From assembly GCA_963978545.1 (NCBI GenBank), contig OZ021732.1, forward strand, positions 43,162,059 through 43,226,058: a DNA stretch of 64,000 nucleotides, read 5' to 3'. Of this stretch, positions 14,401-28,500 are shown in pieces. The notes under the pieces were generated by a model that was not told the origin of the DNA, made no database searches, and saw nothing but the letters and a program-made list of their open reading frames with translations. This DNA comes from Linyphia triangularis. Lineage: Eukaryota > Arthropoda > Arachnida > Araneae > Linyphiidae. The first letter of the stretch is position 1; each line of letters begins with the position of its first letter. The position numbers and the translations under genes were made by a program.

Positions 14401-16524
14401 TGTTTGAAGGAAGAAAGTACTTGAGCCGAGATTAATTGACCGAATCTCGTAACTATTTTAAAAATTACTTCCCCCAACCTAGGTAAATATATTCAGGATT
14501 TTATTTTGGAAACGACTTCCTTAAGCTGATAAAATTAAATATTGATGCGTTAAAGGCGGCAATAGTAAATGAACCTAAACAATGTAAAAGCCAAATCCGA
14601 ACAAGTATTTTACAATAAATCATAGTTTGTAGCAACCTCGAGGGTTAAATATATATATATATAATGGACGGATTATAGGTTCATCGCATTTGATTGGTAT
14701 GATTCAAATGATATAAAAAACAGATTCTTAAAAAGACATTTAATAACTTAAACGGGGTTCCCACTCAAATCACAGAATGAAAATCAATGACTTTTAAGGA
14801 CCTAATTAACGTTTTTAAGGACCTTAAAAAATTTGTTTTCAGGCATCATGTCTGTATCATTTTTTTTATAAAGTATATTATACCCAAACAATTACAAGTT
14901 GGCGCATGTGTAATACAAATATGTCAGAAAATTCCGACATAATGAGGATAAGTGGCGTACACGCGGGGATAGCAAGTCCGAAGTTGCATTTTTGAAGTTG
15001 GTCAACATACACAAAAATTAAGGACTTTTAAGGACCTCTAAGCATTTTCAAGGACTTTCAATGCCTTGAAAACAGGTTCAAAAATATTAAGCACTTTTAA
15101 TGACTTTCAAGGACCGTGGACCCTGTTAAATGTTGTGGTTTGAATGTACACTTGATCTTTCGTATAACATACAAACCAATGCATCCACTTAACCCATGAA
15201 TTGCAATACTGTTATAAGCACATCACTTTCATTCCACTTATATAGTTTTCTAGTTTATTGCCCATAGAAATCGAAAGTGTCATTTGTCGCGCTGTTGCAG
15301 CTCATTCATTGGAAAACTTTTCGCTTGAGAAACTAGATATAAAAATCTTGAGTAAAAATCAATAACAAATATTTCAAGATAATCTATTGAAATCATGGGT
15401 GCATAATACATAAAGTGTGTTAAAACCTTTTCCGTCTCCAGATTATAATAACCGTTCAAAGTGGAAATTAGATGCATGAATCCTAAGTGAAAAGCAAGCT
15501 TTTGCCGAGCCCCAACGAAGTTACGAAGAATTTTCACCTCTAAAGCTTAACCACGATCTCACTTGAAATTAAAACTTCCAACACAACCAGTCTCTGAAAA
15601 AGCAATTAATTAGTAATCTGCACCTATAGCAAAAATAAAAGCAGGTGTAGATGGGAAATGCAGAAAGGATGCATCAAGACTTCCTGTTCCTACCGGTTTG
15701 GCTCTGGGCAGACTTCGAGCTTATGACGATAAAACAGCGACAGGGTCAACTAATTTCGCCTACTTGGGTCAGGGCCACGGCAAAACAGCACCGGAGGTGC
15801 ACTAAAAATGAGCTCACTTAAACTGACCGCAATACTATTTATGTAAACAAATGAATTGTAGCCACTTCGCGGATGCTATAAAGATGTACTTGAATAATAA
15901 AAGTTTGTCATTTTAATTCTTATAAAAGACAACCATATCAATGTTACAGGAAGGCAGCCTCTTTCATATCAATTGCATCCTTCGTAATATGGCAACTCTG
16001 ATGGGGTTTATGCATGCCAACGTATTAGTTAAAAAGTCAAGTGTAGTCACTGCTTTGGAGGGAAATTGAAATACGCGTTTTATGTATGTACTAGTATTCG
16101 TATATCAAATTCCGCTAGATATAGGAACGCTATTATGTATTGTGGTAGTTAACACTCAGTAGGTTAGATATGGATTGGGTGGATACAAAGCCATCTTTAA
16201 CTCTACAAAAAGCGTGCATAAATAGATGCATATTTTTTGTACCTCTTTCTTGGGTCTAAGGCTAACTCGATTTTCGGGGTAAATAAAAGTGTTATTGTGA
16301 AGCTAGAGCAATTCAAGGAAAAAACATATCTGAACCATTCACAGGAAAGTTGCACCATAATACATATTACAAGTCGGACTTCACACAGTGGCATTCTCCT
16401 TAACTTACCCATTTAAAATATTGAACCGTGAAATTAACCGAGTACAAAACTGCAAAACACATGAGCGCGTTTTCACCATGAAAATTAATATCCCCAAGTA
16501 AATTGGTGACTTTCTCTAGACCGC

Positions 16525-16555
<31 letters not shown>

Positions 16556-19500
16556 ACCTTTCAGTAGAGAAAATCAAAAATAGTTATACTGAACTCCACA
16601 GCAGAATAGAGATGAATTCGATTGTACAGAAAATAAAGATTATGATTCGTAAGTTTGTTTTGAAATCCCCACCAGTAAAATGTTTAAAACGTCAAGCAGA
16701 TCATAGGAGTAAAGCAAGTCGGGAATGATTCATAGGGGAATTGACATAGTTGGGAAATAGAGAAGTCCACTGGAGCGCGATAAAGGGAAAACTGCAGCAA
16801 CAGAAACGCAAGCCTCCAAAATACGTTCTATTCCATCAAGGATAAACTGCAACACATACAGTAGTATGAAGGAAAGACAATCCTAACATAAAATTCGAAC
16901 AAGATTGATAAAATTTTCTTTAAAATTCATTTTTTGTGTTTGTTAAACTGTTGTCATAGGAAGCAATTACAAAAATAGAATAGGAAAAACCTAAATTAAT
17001 TCTCTTGTGTGCCACTGATGACCCTAAAATAAGGTGGCTAGGATATAATATGAACTGAAAATTTAATTTAAAATTGAACCAATAGTATATTTATGAAATA
17101 TAAAAAGGTAGTACATATAATACTAGGGTATTCAGTGAGAAAACAGTATGAACTTTCTCAATTCTACAACGATGCAAATACAGCATAGAACCCTTCTCTT
17201 AACAGACCTCGGATCTCCGGTGAAATCGTACAAAATTATTTAAAGTACAAAACTTTTCAAAAAAGGTATACTTTTTCCCTCGACTGTTGGGGTAACACAC
17301 ATGCTTTTCAACTCGGTCATCCCACAAACATTTTGGGACATTCTACAGACAACTTTGTATCGGCATTTAAAAATCTTTGTGCATCAATGTGGAGCAATGG
17401 TTGGTCGTTGTGTATGACAAGGATCCTCCACAAAGAGTTTATTGGATGACATTATCAAAGTGGTCACCAATGTGGTTCAAGATGATAGCAATGTCACATC
17501 CTTTATATCACATAATAAAAGACTTTAAAGTTTATTTGAACCAAAATTTTTATATTGAACATTTAACTAAAAGGATACTATATTATGAAATAAACTTTTG
17601 CTTCAAACTAAAATTTTTTCAAAGCCTGACAATTTTCTAAAGGTCCCAAGAGGTACCACCAAATATTGGAATAGCTCGCGAGTCAAAAAACACAAGACTA
17701 TTTAACTATAAGACACAAATTGCAATAACTAATTTTCCCACGACATAGAGCACTTCTAAAGAGGATTGGGCTTTCATTGATAGTAAGAGTACTCGCAGAT
17801 AAAAAATTGTTTATGGCTTTACATTTAAACCAATTATTATTTTTTTTTTTTGAAAAGCCAAGTTGTTATATTTTCTTCTCCAAACCAATTGTGGCATAGC
17901 CAGATGGCTACACTACCATCATAAGCAATCTCATAATTTCACTTTTTCCCCTTCCACTTTGTTCAGTCAGTCCCTCATACTATATGTAATTACTTATATC
18001 ATATCTGCATTTTCAAATTAGTACAATTTTTACGGAACAAATATTTACATTCCTATAACTAATGAAAAATCAAATAGCATTAATACTTATGAATGCAACA
18101 AATTAGTATTAGTTGTATATTTATACAAATAATACCAATTCACTTACAAATGCAAAAAAATAAATTTGTATAATATTAAATTGCTCTCAAATATGATAGC
18201 AGAATAGAAATTATAAAATAAAATACTGAACTGAATTTAAAAATAAATTTAAACTTTACGATGAAATTCCTTATGAGGTTTATGATTTAGTCTACATTGC
18301 ACTAGTACACTGTTAAAAAATTCAGTTCAACGTTGAACCAAATTTTGGTGCAATTTCATGGCTGGTCGGCAGTTGCACCAAAAAGTGGTGCAACTTCCAT
18401 CAACGAAAAATACTGATGGGGAGATTGCACGAAAATTTGGTGCAACCTCGGATCACCGCAACCGTAACCGATTGAAATCGACAACAACCGCATCAAGACC
18501 GAAAGCCAATGTCTAGCACAGAGTATTTAAATCATTAATCGAATATCAAGGTAAGTAAAATGCTTTATTTTACATATATGGTAAATGTTTTTTGCTTACT
18601 GTAAATTATTTATCGATGCAGAAACTGATTTGCCCTGTGTTCAGTTAGGCTTAAGTGATGTTGACAAATTCGCAGCAATGCATTACCAGTGAAATTACAT
18701 TAAAATTTCTGATTTCGCGATGTTTTATCGCACTCTTGCTACAAAAGTGACACAACCCAAAATTCTTTTTTTTTTAAGTTAAAGTGTATACATAATCATA
18801 GATTATATGGGCTGGAAGGACGCTTAAGTCTATTTCAGCTTGAATTTAATATGAAAACAATCTTGTGCCATTCAACTAGCTTCAAGTACATGCAGTCTCG
18901 GATTTTTTACTCAAAATGATAAATTTTGACTTATATTGCACCCTTTCTACAAAAATGACATATGTATGAATAAAAAATTATTTTATTCAATAATTATTAG
19001 CATTATCCTAAAGTTTATAAGCTTTAACTGTTGTATGCAGTTTCAGACCCGAGTCATTTTTCATGAAATGTTTCCACCCTTGAAAGTGAACAATGGTCCC
19101 TCCTCTTTTCAAATAAATAATAGTACTTAAATAATATTTTATTAATTTTCCGTCAACTTTTAATCACGCTTATGGAAGAATGGTTTGAGAGGCCACTCAT
19201 ATGAATTATGTAACAGTTTATGCCACTGCAGTTGAAAGTTTAATCATACAAAATATTCAAAAGTTCAATTTAATCAATTTCTCGAACAATCATCAATTTC
19301 ATCTAAACATGTTTTCTGAAAAAGAATGTTTAAGGCCCCTTTCGTTCAAATTATACGTTTTCAATTAATGCTATTTTAAATGTATTTTTTTCACGCGTAG
19401 TTTATTGTCTTTTTATATATCCTTTATTTCAATTCTACCTGTATCACTAATAGACTAAGAGACGACTGCATGTTGAGGTACATCATCGAACATCATTCTG

Positions 19501-22500
19501 TATTTTTTATAGAATGCGAAGAATGTAAATCCCCTCGTCTGCTGTGGCAAAAATGGCCAAAACTGCTCGAAAATTTACATTTAATGACTTGAACTAAATC
19601 CGACTGCCAAATATGTCGTAACTTGCTAGTATATTAACTCACTTTTTCTTCTGGTCAGCCAACGCACTTTGAAGAAGGAGGCAAATGATTTCTGATTTCT
19701 GGGTCAGAAAACTAGCATATTTCAAAAGTGAGCTTAATTGGCAACATCAGTTACGTCATTAGGGACATAATATATATTGTGTACTTGATTCATTTTTAAA
19801 AGATACAAGTAAGCCGTCGCCTGATATCTGAACCATCTGCAGCCTTTAATTGAAAATTAAAGAACTAAGGGTTATAAAATAAAAAAAGAATGCTCATTAT
19901 TTGGCAATCGGATTTAGTTCAACTCATTCCATATCGATTTTTGACCAGTTTCGGCCATTTTTGCCACGGCAGACTAGTGGACTCATAATCTAACTTTTCT
20001 CCACATTCTGTAAAAAAAATTATAATGATGTCCGATGGAGTACCTTAACATGCAGCCCTCCTTCGGACTATAAGAGTTTAATTGAGAAATAAATTGCATA
20101 AATAATAAATCGTCTCGGATAGTTATCGATTAAATAATAAAAAAAATTATTCTGTGTAGAGCGACCAGTGATATTTCAATGAAATTGCAGTAAAGTAAAC
20201 ACAATTTTATACATAATAAAAATAATAATAAACTCGGGACTTAATCATGCTCTTTTGTATATTTCAGTTTCCCGATGATGATGCTCAGCTCAGCTCACAA
20301 ATCCATAGGAGTGCGAGGTGGTGGAGATCTCTTCTGATCATCACGTTGCAAGGCATCCCAGATATACTAATATTCCTGTCTGGGGGTTTAAGTGGTCAAC
20401 GAAGATGTCCCAAGTCAAAAGAGTGTCCCTGGAGCCAGTTTGTAGCTACTCGTGGCATGTGGAGTGTCCCATTGTCCTGCTAGAATTGCCCAAGTCCAGC
20501 CGAATGCGCCATGGACATGAATAAGTGCAGGTGATGGGAGAAGATGCTTACATACCTGTCAGAGTCGTTTCTAGACTAATCAGGTGTCACATATCGCTCC
20601 AACTGCATATGCCACATACCATCGCAGAGGCTCCACTAAGTTAAACAGTTCCCTGTAGACATGTAGGATCCTTGGATTCATAAGGTTGTCTCCAAACCCT
20701 GCTTGTCCATCTGCCCAATACAATTGTAAAGGAGACTCATCAGACCAGGCAACAGTTTCTTGTCATCAACAGTTCAATAGCGATATTGGTGGGCCCAGGC
20801 GAATCGTAAATCCTTGTGTCATGTAGTCAACAACGTCATGTGTGGGATTCCGCCTCACATCATTGATGGTTCTTTGAACTGTTTGCACATTGACACTTGT
20901 TGATGCCCCAGCATTGAAATTTGTGGCAATTTGTAGAAGTGGTGCACTTCCATCTTGTTTAAGGATTCTCCTTAGTTGTTGATGGTCCCTGTCTTTCAAG
21001 GTATTTTCCTAACCGCATCGATTTCTCTGAGATTTGATGTTTTACCGGGTAATAGATACACGGTTTATTTACCACCTCGGAGATACTATGTCCATCTTTC
21101 AAGCGCTGACTATAATGCCACGTTCAAAGTCCATTAAATTTTGATAACCTATCATTGTAGCAGCAGGAATGGATCTAAGTCAAATGAGTACACAATTGAA
21201 GACTATGCTGCACCAGAACGTGTTTCGTATATGATCTGGATAAGTAACCTGATGCTCCGTTCAAGAAGACTAGAACTTATTACAAGTTTTATTCTAAAAA
21301 AACCTTAAATAATCTAGTACATGTTTTATATTTAATTTATGTATAAACAATGTTTCTACTAGGTCTTGCTCTTTAAGAAATCCTTACTTTTAGTTTTCAT
21401 TTATAAAAACCTTTAATAATTCTTATTTTTCTCTAATAGTAATTTAAAATTCCAGCTTATTTATTACAGCTAACTAGATTTGACTCATTTTCGATATTTT
21501 GTGGTATTAATGGTTTCAAATGTGTTGTTTATTTTTAAATAAGATAGTTTATGCTAATTATCATACAAAATCTTGTTCAGGTTTGATTTTTAATTCATGT
21601 ATGCAAGTTAAGGTTAGTTCTTATGAAAAATATTAAAGGTGTTTAGTAGCTTCTTATTGTATGAAAAGTGTGGGAACCCTGATTAAAAACAATGTTTTTG
21701 TGTGCTAAATAAAGTAGACTTTCAAAAGTTTCATTTCTACCCTGCTCGTAATAAACATGAACTATCTTTTTCGGTATGTTTGTGGTATTATTGGTTGTCC
21801 CTCAGCTTTTTTTAATTATTCTTTATTAAGAATTCCCCTATTTCAACATGAAAAACTTGCATTTAGTACAAATAACAGTAAAATGACTTCCTCTGAAGGT
21901 GACTTTAAATAATTTTTTTAAAAATATATTCTATTTTAAGCTACATGATACCATTGCATAATGAAAGGTTGCTGTAATATGATAAAAAATATAATCTGCA
22001 AACTAATAAGTTGATTTAGTGCTCAGTTACAGACTTTTAATCAACTAAATGTTTTAAAAAGCCGCTTCAGTACTTTTCCGTTAAAGGAGGCCATTGTGGC
22101 AAAATCCAAGTGTGGTACGGATTCTGCGCCAAGATAATTTTTGCCAATAAATGGCAGCAGCTGCCATTTTTTAATAAGTTAACTGCCTATGGTTGCCATG
22201 ATTTGGCTTGGTTTTACGTAAACAGTTCTTAACGCAGAATCCGTACTGTACTTGGATATTTTTTGCCAATAGCACCCTTTAAGGGAAAAGTACTGTCTCT
22301 TCTGTATTAAAAATGTATGTTTATAATATATTACTTTTTTACAAATATATTTAAACAGAATTTGTTTGATAGTATAATTTAGATACACATGTCCAACAGG
22401 GCAAAATATAATGGTATTCTGAAGCTGTGGTTTCCTTAACACAAGTTGTGGTGTAGAAAGTGGGATGCTAATTTTACCAACCGTATTGTTATTCATAAAA

Positions 22501-25500
22501 TGTTTTGTAATTACATCTGTTCAGTTTGCTTTTTTGTAATGAGCAATTAATAAAATATTTTGATTTTGTATTTTCATTTATAATGTGAAGCTGCTATTTA
22601 AATTTGAATATATATATATGAAATTGAGGGTGTCATGTGACTCATTTTTATTGCATTTGAGATCTGATTAAATAAGTAAACAATGTTTTCCTGTTCAAGT
22701 ATTCTGTGTGAAATATACAGGGCTATAAAAATAGTTTGCTAAAATATGAGAATTGTTGATCTGATCATAATTTTAATTATTTAAAAGGGTTATTGTTGGT
22801 AACAATAAATAAAGGTATTCAGTTTTTAAATAAATAGTAATGCTTATTAGAAATATAATTTTTTTTAATTATATTTTCTACTTAATATGTGGATATTTTA
22901 TTTGTTGAAAAAAAAATTACTTTAATATTGGTTGTTTCCAAATGGATATATTTTTAATTAATGCATGATTATACTACTTCATTGCCCTAGCTGAAGAACC
23001 CATGCAGTTATATCCTCATTGAATGTTGAAATGATAACTATTTTTTATTTATAATACATTAAAATAATTTATATACAAAATATTATTTATAAAACTATAT
23101 AATATATGAAAAAGTAATAATTTAAAACAAAAAAAATTATTTAATACAAACAATATTTAATTTAAAAATATATATTCTATCCACAGCTATAACAAGCAGG
23201 GGGGGGGAGGGGGGAAAACGCATTATTCAACATTTAATGCACCTTTGAGTTGAGGACAGAAATCATAAATATTGATTCATCCTTAACTTCAAAATGCGGC
23301 ACAAAAAATATAAAAGGGGGTTTAAACTATCACCATAAAATGGAGTAGCGAAAACACTAATTTTGGTGCAACCATGCACCATAAAATGGGGTAGCGAAAA
23401 CGGGAATCTTGGTGCAACCATGCACCATAAAATGGAGTAACGAAAACACTAATTTTGGTGCAACCATGCACCATAAAATGGGGTAGCGAAAACGGGAATC
23501 TTGGTGCAACCTATCACCATAATATGGTGTCCGAGGTAGCACCATTATTTCGTGAAACTAAGCACCAAATGTTGGTGGCAGCTAAATGGGCACCAAATTT
23601 TGGTGCAGGGTGGAACCAAATTTTTAACAGTGTATAACATGCTTTATGACACAAGAATTGTAACGACATACAAGGAGGTGTATTCAAAAAGTGTTTAATC
23701 ACACACATAAATATTAATTACGCATGCTTTTGTACTTACATCAGTAAAACTTGTGCAAAATACTTTAACATGCTCTTACTTAGTGTAAAATACTTAAGGT
23801 GCATGCTGGCCCTTACAACGAGCACAATATGGTTTTTACTTTAGCTTTATTCGCGGCATACTGTTTGTCTACCTTTTAGGCTAGACATCCTTTTATAACA
23901 TTATTTACATCGCCGTCTTGTTTTTCTCGTGGGCTCTTGGTACGACTGCAGAAAATTTTAACATCTTTTGAGCAGTACTTCATTTTCATTTAGTGTTTCT
24001 TCTCTGAGTGGATTGACTGTATTCAAAAGATGATAAAAAATTCTCTTTAAATTTTAAAACTATACAAAGTTGATTTTTTTGTTGCTTCGAGCTATGAAAC
24101 TTTTCTTATAGAAATTTTTTCACAGAATTGCGTGCGATGGTCAGAATATGCGTCAGATCTCTACTTTTTGAGAAAAATTTAAAAAGAGTACCCCAAAATT
24201 AAGGTCAAAACTCGTTCTGTCAGCTTTACTTAACATTTACAGGTATATCAAATTGACATTACCAAACTATTAAATATATCAGTATGTTAGTTGAGTCCAC
24301 GGAATTCATTGCATCCAACAGGAATCGTCCAGCTTTTTTAATTTTTTTATAAATTGGGGTCAGAGTTGAAAAATTGCAATTTTCATAAAAATCGATGGTC
24401 AAAAACTGAGGTTGATGGTCGAGAACCGATTCCAGACTTGTTCTTAGCTCGTCGAGATCTATAAGAATCACCTAGTGGGTATTACAGAGGAAAAATTGTG
24501 TTGAACAGTGTAACCTGACGCTGCACCGCTCCACGAAGCGGACCGTGAATTTCAGTACCACCTCAGAGAAAACCCTGAATATTGGCACTGGCGTTAACGT
24601 GTTAAAAAATTTGTTTTTTTTCACAGAAAATTCTAAAAAATTTCATGCAACTCTGTCCCCTTATTATTAAATAACATAAAATTGGAACTAGAGAAAATTA
24701 AACCTAATAAAATTAAACCTCGAATTAGAAATTAGAAGAATTTGAAAATATATAATATATAAAAAAAAAAAACGCTTCTCAGGAAAAAACGAAGAATACA
24801 GTGAAATCTGTAGGATTTTTTAGCTGTTCCTACAACCATTCACAATAGTAGAAATCTGTACATTGTACATATAATCTGCACAAGTTGGGAGCTGTTATAT
24901 GGTACTATTAAGAAAGAAAATCATAGAAGCCCTCCATGCAAGACAGGTATCCTATTTCTAACACAAAAACCTACAGAGTTCATCCCAGGCATTTTTCGAG
25001 GGGCGGCGCGCCCTGCCTGCCCTTTTTCTATAAAAATAGCGCCCTCCTTTTATAAAAATAGCGCCCTTCCTGCCCTTTTTCAGAAAAAATTTCAAACTGA
25101 AAGAATTCGAAAAACTTTCGTTTTTTTCCCTCCCAACAGTACGCAATATGTGGATCACCCCAACTGAAATCGGCTGTCGAGCATGCGCATTCATGTTCAA
25201 ACGCGCAACGTATATATCAGGGATTGAAACCATTGAGTAGATGTCTTATAACGTGCTTCATTAGTAGGTGGATTGTAGGTCGCCGTCTTACAATTTCCCA
25301 AGTGCACATTAGTAAACTCCGATGGCCATTTCATACTTGTTTTGATTAAGTGTATTTTGCTGGATTTTTACCATGCCTCCTTCAAAATAGAGAAGAAAGG
25401 AATATGAAAGACTTGAATAACTTAGTTAAAGGTTTATAACTATCAAATGTTTACACTAAGAATTTAAAAAGACTATTTCCGTTTGGACACGCGTAATCGC

Positions 25501-28500
25501 GATGACCTCCTGTTAAATTTAGGGGGTGTTTTTGGTAATTTGCCTGTTACCAATTAATTTCTAAACATCCGTTTCATGTTTAAAATTAAACATAACAGGA
25601 ATGCAACCAAAATCCCAGATTATTTCCGATTTTTAAAAAAATAAAACTTCTATTATAGCTTACATAATAGCGGCATGCACGGCAAAAAAAATCGCCGTTT
25701 TGACGCTAAATTTGATCCGATTTTGAAAATAAAAAAATGCAAAAATTTCAGGACATAGTCCAAGTTCTTTAGTCGGAATACTCCTTGTGATATCACACAA
25801 TGAATAATGTTAAATTTGGAGAAACTCTATTCTCTATCTGACAATAGCAAAACTAAGAGATGAAGTTTAAGGATGATTCATTCAAACTTTAGAAAATTTT
25901 GAAAGAGTGAAAAGTTCTATCTTAACACATTTTCATTATACTAAAACATTCTTATCTTAATTTTACTGTATTATAAATTGATAATTTTATAAAAATTGCT
26001 ATTTGATGAAAATTTTACGGTGTATATTGCACTTTAATTTTAATAATTTTCTCAGTCTCATTCCAGCAGAATTAGGACTGAAGCATTTTATCAGTATTTT
26101 GATATCTTTTAAGTTTCTGACCGAATTTTTGATTCACGGATATTTGCATTATAATTTTTTCTTCAGAATATTGAAAATTATTTATCGTGGTAGAAAAGTA
26201 TAACAATATTGAAATTGTGGCAGAAAACGCGTATTTCTGCAATTTGCCATAAAAGTGCCCTCGTAAACAGAAAGTGCCCTTTTTTGGAAAATAGCACCCT
26301 GCCCTTTTTCATTTCTAGGATGAACTCTGAAAACCTATATTAGTTAACAGTTCTCTACCATGTTGCTGGGCAACCTGGTTTTTAAAATTCAGTGAACAAT
26401 TACTATGTAAAATCCCATTTAAGTATCAAAATAAAGATAAAATCATGTAGAATTGAATAAAGGAATCAAAATTCAGGTATAATTAAAGGGCGGTTTTAAG
26501 GATAAATTTCGACAGGTTTTTTACTAGATCATACACACTTGTTTAAAAACCAATATTTAAGCAATTTGTTAATTAATAATTTAAATAAATTAGCAACAAA
26601 AATAACATACATATACACACACACACTTTATTTTATTCGCTATCATAAAAGTAAAAATTTCACATTTAAATAATTGTACATTAGTTTAATGTATTTACTA
26701 TTATACTTTTGATTGATATCATTCGCAAGATGGGTTGGTTTATGCACTCAATGACCATTTTTTTAATGTACAATTACCTAATGCTATTCAGGCTGGAACC
26801 TACAGCTTAACATGGATTTTCAACCACAAGATACATTTATGACTAGCCTAGGATTTGAAAATGCCACCTTTGGCAGGCGGCTAACCACACTGTAATTTAA
26901 CGTTTTGGATTTGTCAAACTTAAGCACTTTTTCCGTCATTGACTCTAAACTTTTATTCTAGGTATACGGTTTTGTCATGTTCTCAGAATGTAGAATTAGC
27001 ATGTGTTTAAATTTCATTTTTGTACATAATGGATACATTACCCGTGATAATATTATATCAAACTAGATCCACTTAAAAGCATTCCAATTCCACTTAGATT
27101 TAGAACTACTATTTACAGCCTCTGCAAAATAAACTGAAGTATGAACTTAATGATTTCTTTACTTTAACATTTTAATAATTTTGTGTGCTTCATCTCAAAA
27201 TATAATTTTTTTTAAAGATCTTAAACTATATTCACAACCCAAAAACTGATAATGAAGACTTGTTCAAATTTTTAAAAAGTATATTTTGCCATTCATTATT
27301 AATAGTTCATACTCAAGTTTAGTAAAAAAAAAAATTCTAAAAGAGCTACAACAAGGTAGCTGTAAGATACAAGATAATTCTTTTTGTGATACCACTTCCC
27401 AATATTGCATACAACCAGATGGTTTTTCAGACATAAGTATAAGAATAAGTTGTTCATATCAGATTTTCTGGCACATCTAAACAGGCAAAACTGCACTTAA
27501 CGTTAGATAAACTAAGATGCAAGAAGAGAGAATGCCTTCAAGGAAATGTTTTAACCCTCCATTTCAAATACAAATGTTCGAAAACTCCAACCAGACATTA
27601 TCTTTCAGGATCAATGCTGCGTTTACTCACTTTGCTGGGAGCGTGTGGCTGGAATATACAGTACTGACTAACGGCCTCACATGGATTAATAGCAAAATAT
27701 ATTACAAGCTAGCCTCACATTCTGCCTCTCTGCAAGACAGGCAGCATACAGTAAGAAATCTATATAGATAGCAAAACCGAATATTTGCATAAAACATTTG
27801 GAGCAAGGAATTTTCAATGATATACAATATCTAGGATTACATCTTAGCAACTTATTTTCAATTGAATGTCTTTACACACTCTATTTTGGCTAAGTAACAA
27901 GCTTTAAAAGGTTTTCACTACCTTTTCTATTAGTGACTAAATTTAATAACGCTGGTCAAAATATTTTTTCTCATTACTCAGTAACTAATTTATTGCTGGA
28001 AAAAAGTTTACTTTAAGCATGAGAATTGGGTAAAACTTCCATGTATGGTAAGGATTCTACGCCCAGAATTGTTTACATAAAGTTGTGCCAATTTATAGCA
28101 ACCATAGACACTTCACTTGTCATTAATCAAAATGGCAAGGGCTGCAATCTGGGTTGTAGTGCTAAAAAAATGTCCGCAGTATGTAAGCTTCCTGATTGTG
28201 GCGGTAACCCCAACTGAAGCTTAGGGTTTTTAATTATAAAATGCAAATTCACAATATTTTACATACCTTATGAGAAAAAAACTCCATTCTCTTAATTTGC
28301 ATATTTTTCCTCTCATTAATTTATAATACAATACATGCATAAAGACTTATTAGTTATTAATAAAAAATCTGAAACAGGACAAGTACACTATACTGGCCCC
28401 ACTACACCCCTGGATGCCATTTGTTTGGCTTGGAATTTTAAAGAAGAATTGTTTGGAAAGTTGAAAATTGAGAAACACCGCTGCAAATGCGATACCAGCA

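Larger units (their letters stand above)
18306..23634. mobile_element. 5.3-kb composite element with TACACTGTTAAAAA termini
   Basis: The left terminus is TACACTGTTAAAAAATT (18306) and the right is the complement of TACACTGTTAAAAATTT (ending 23634). Both subterminal regions carry many GGTGCAA/TTGCACC words (18348-18450 and 23365-23610), including a 46-bp tandem array at the right. Such subterminal repeats are typical of transposase-binding regions. No own transposase frame remains. Nested inside are an inverted-repeat element (19455-20070), a dead Tc1 copy (about 20255-21145) and a palindromic MITE (22068-22295). No convincing target duplication is visible. Confidence 0.6.

Noticed and set aside
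15280..15537. 85-residue minus frame with protein-like look
   Set aside because: No family resemblance and no splice partner; kept as chance in UBL3 intron 1.
20247..20524. Plus-strand frames of 68-78 codons
   Set aside because: They are antisense to the decayed Tc1 transposase.
22179..22496. 105-codon minus frame
   Set aside because: The N-terminal part is unassigned AT-rich sequence and the rest reads through MITE family D.
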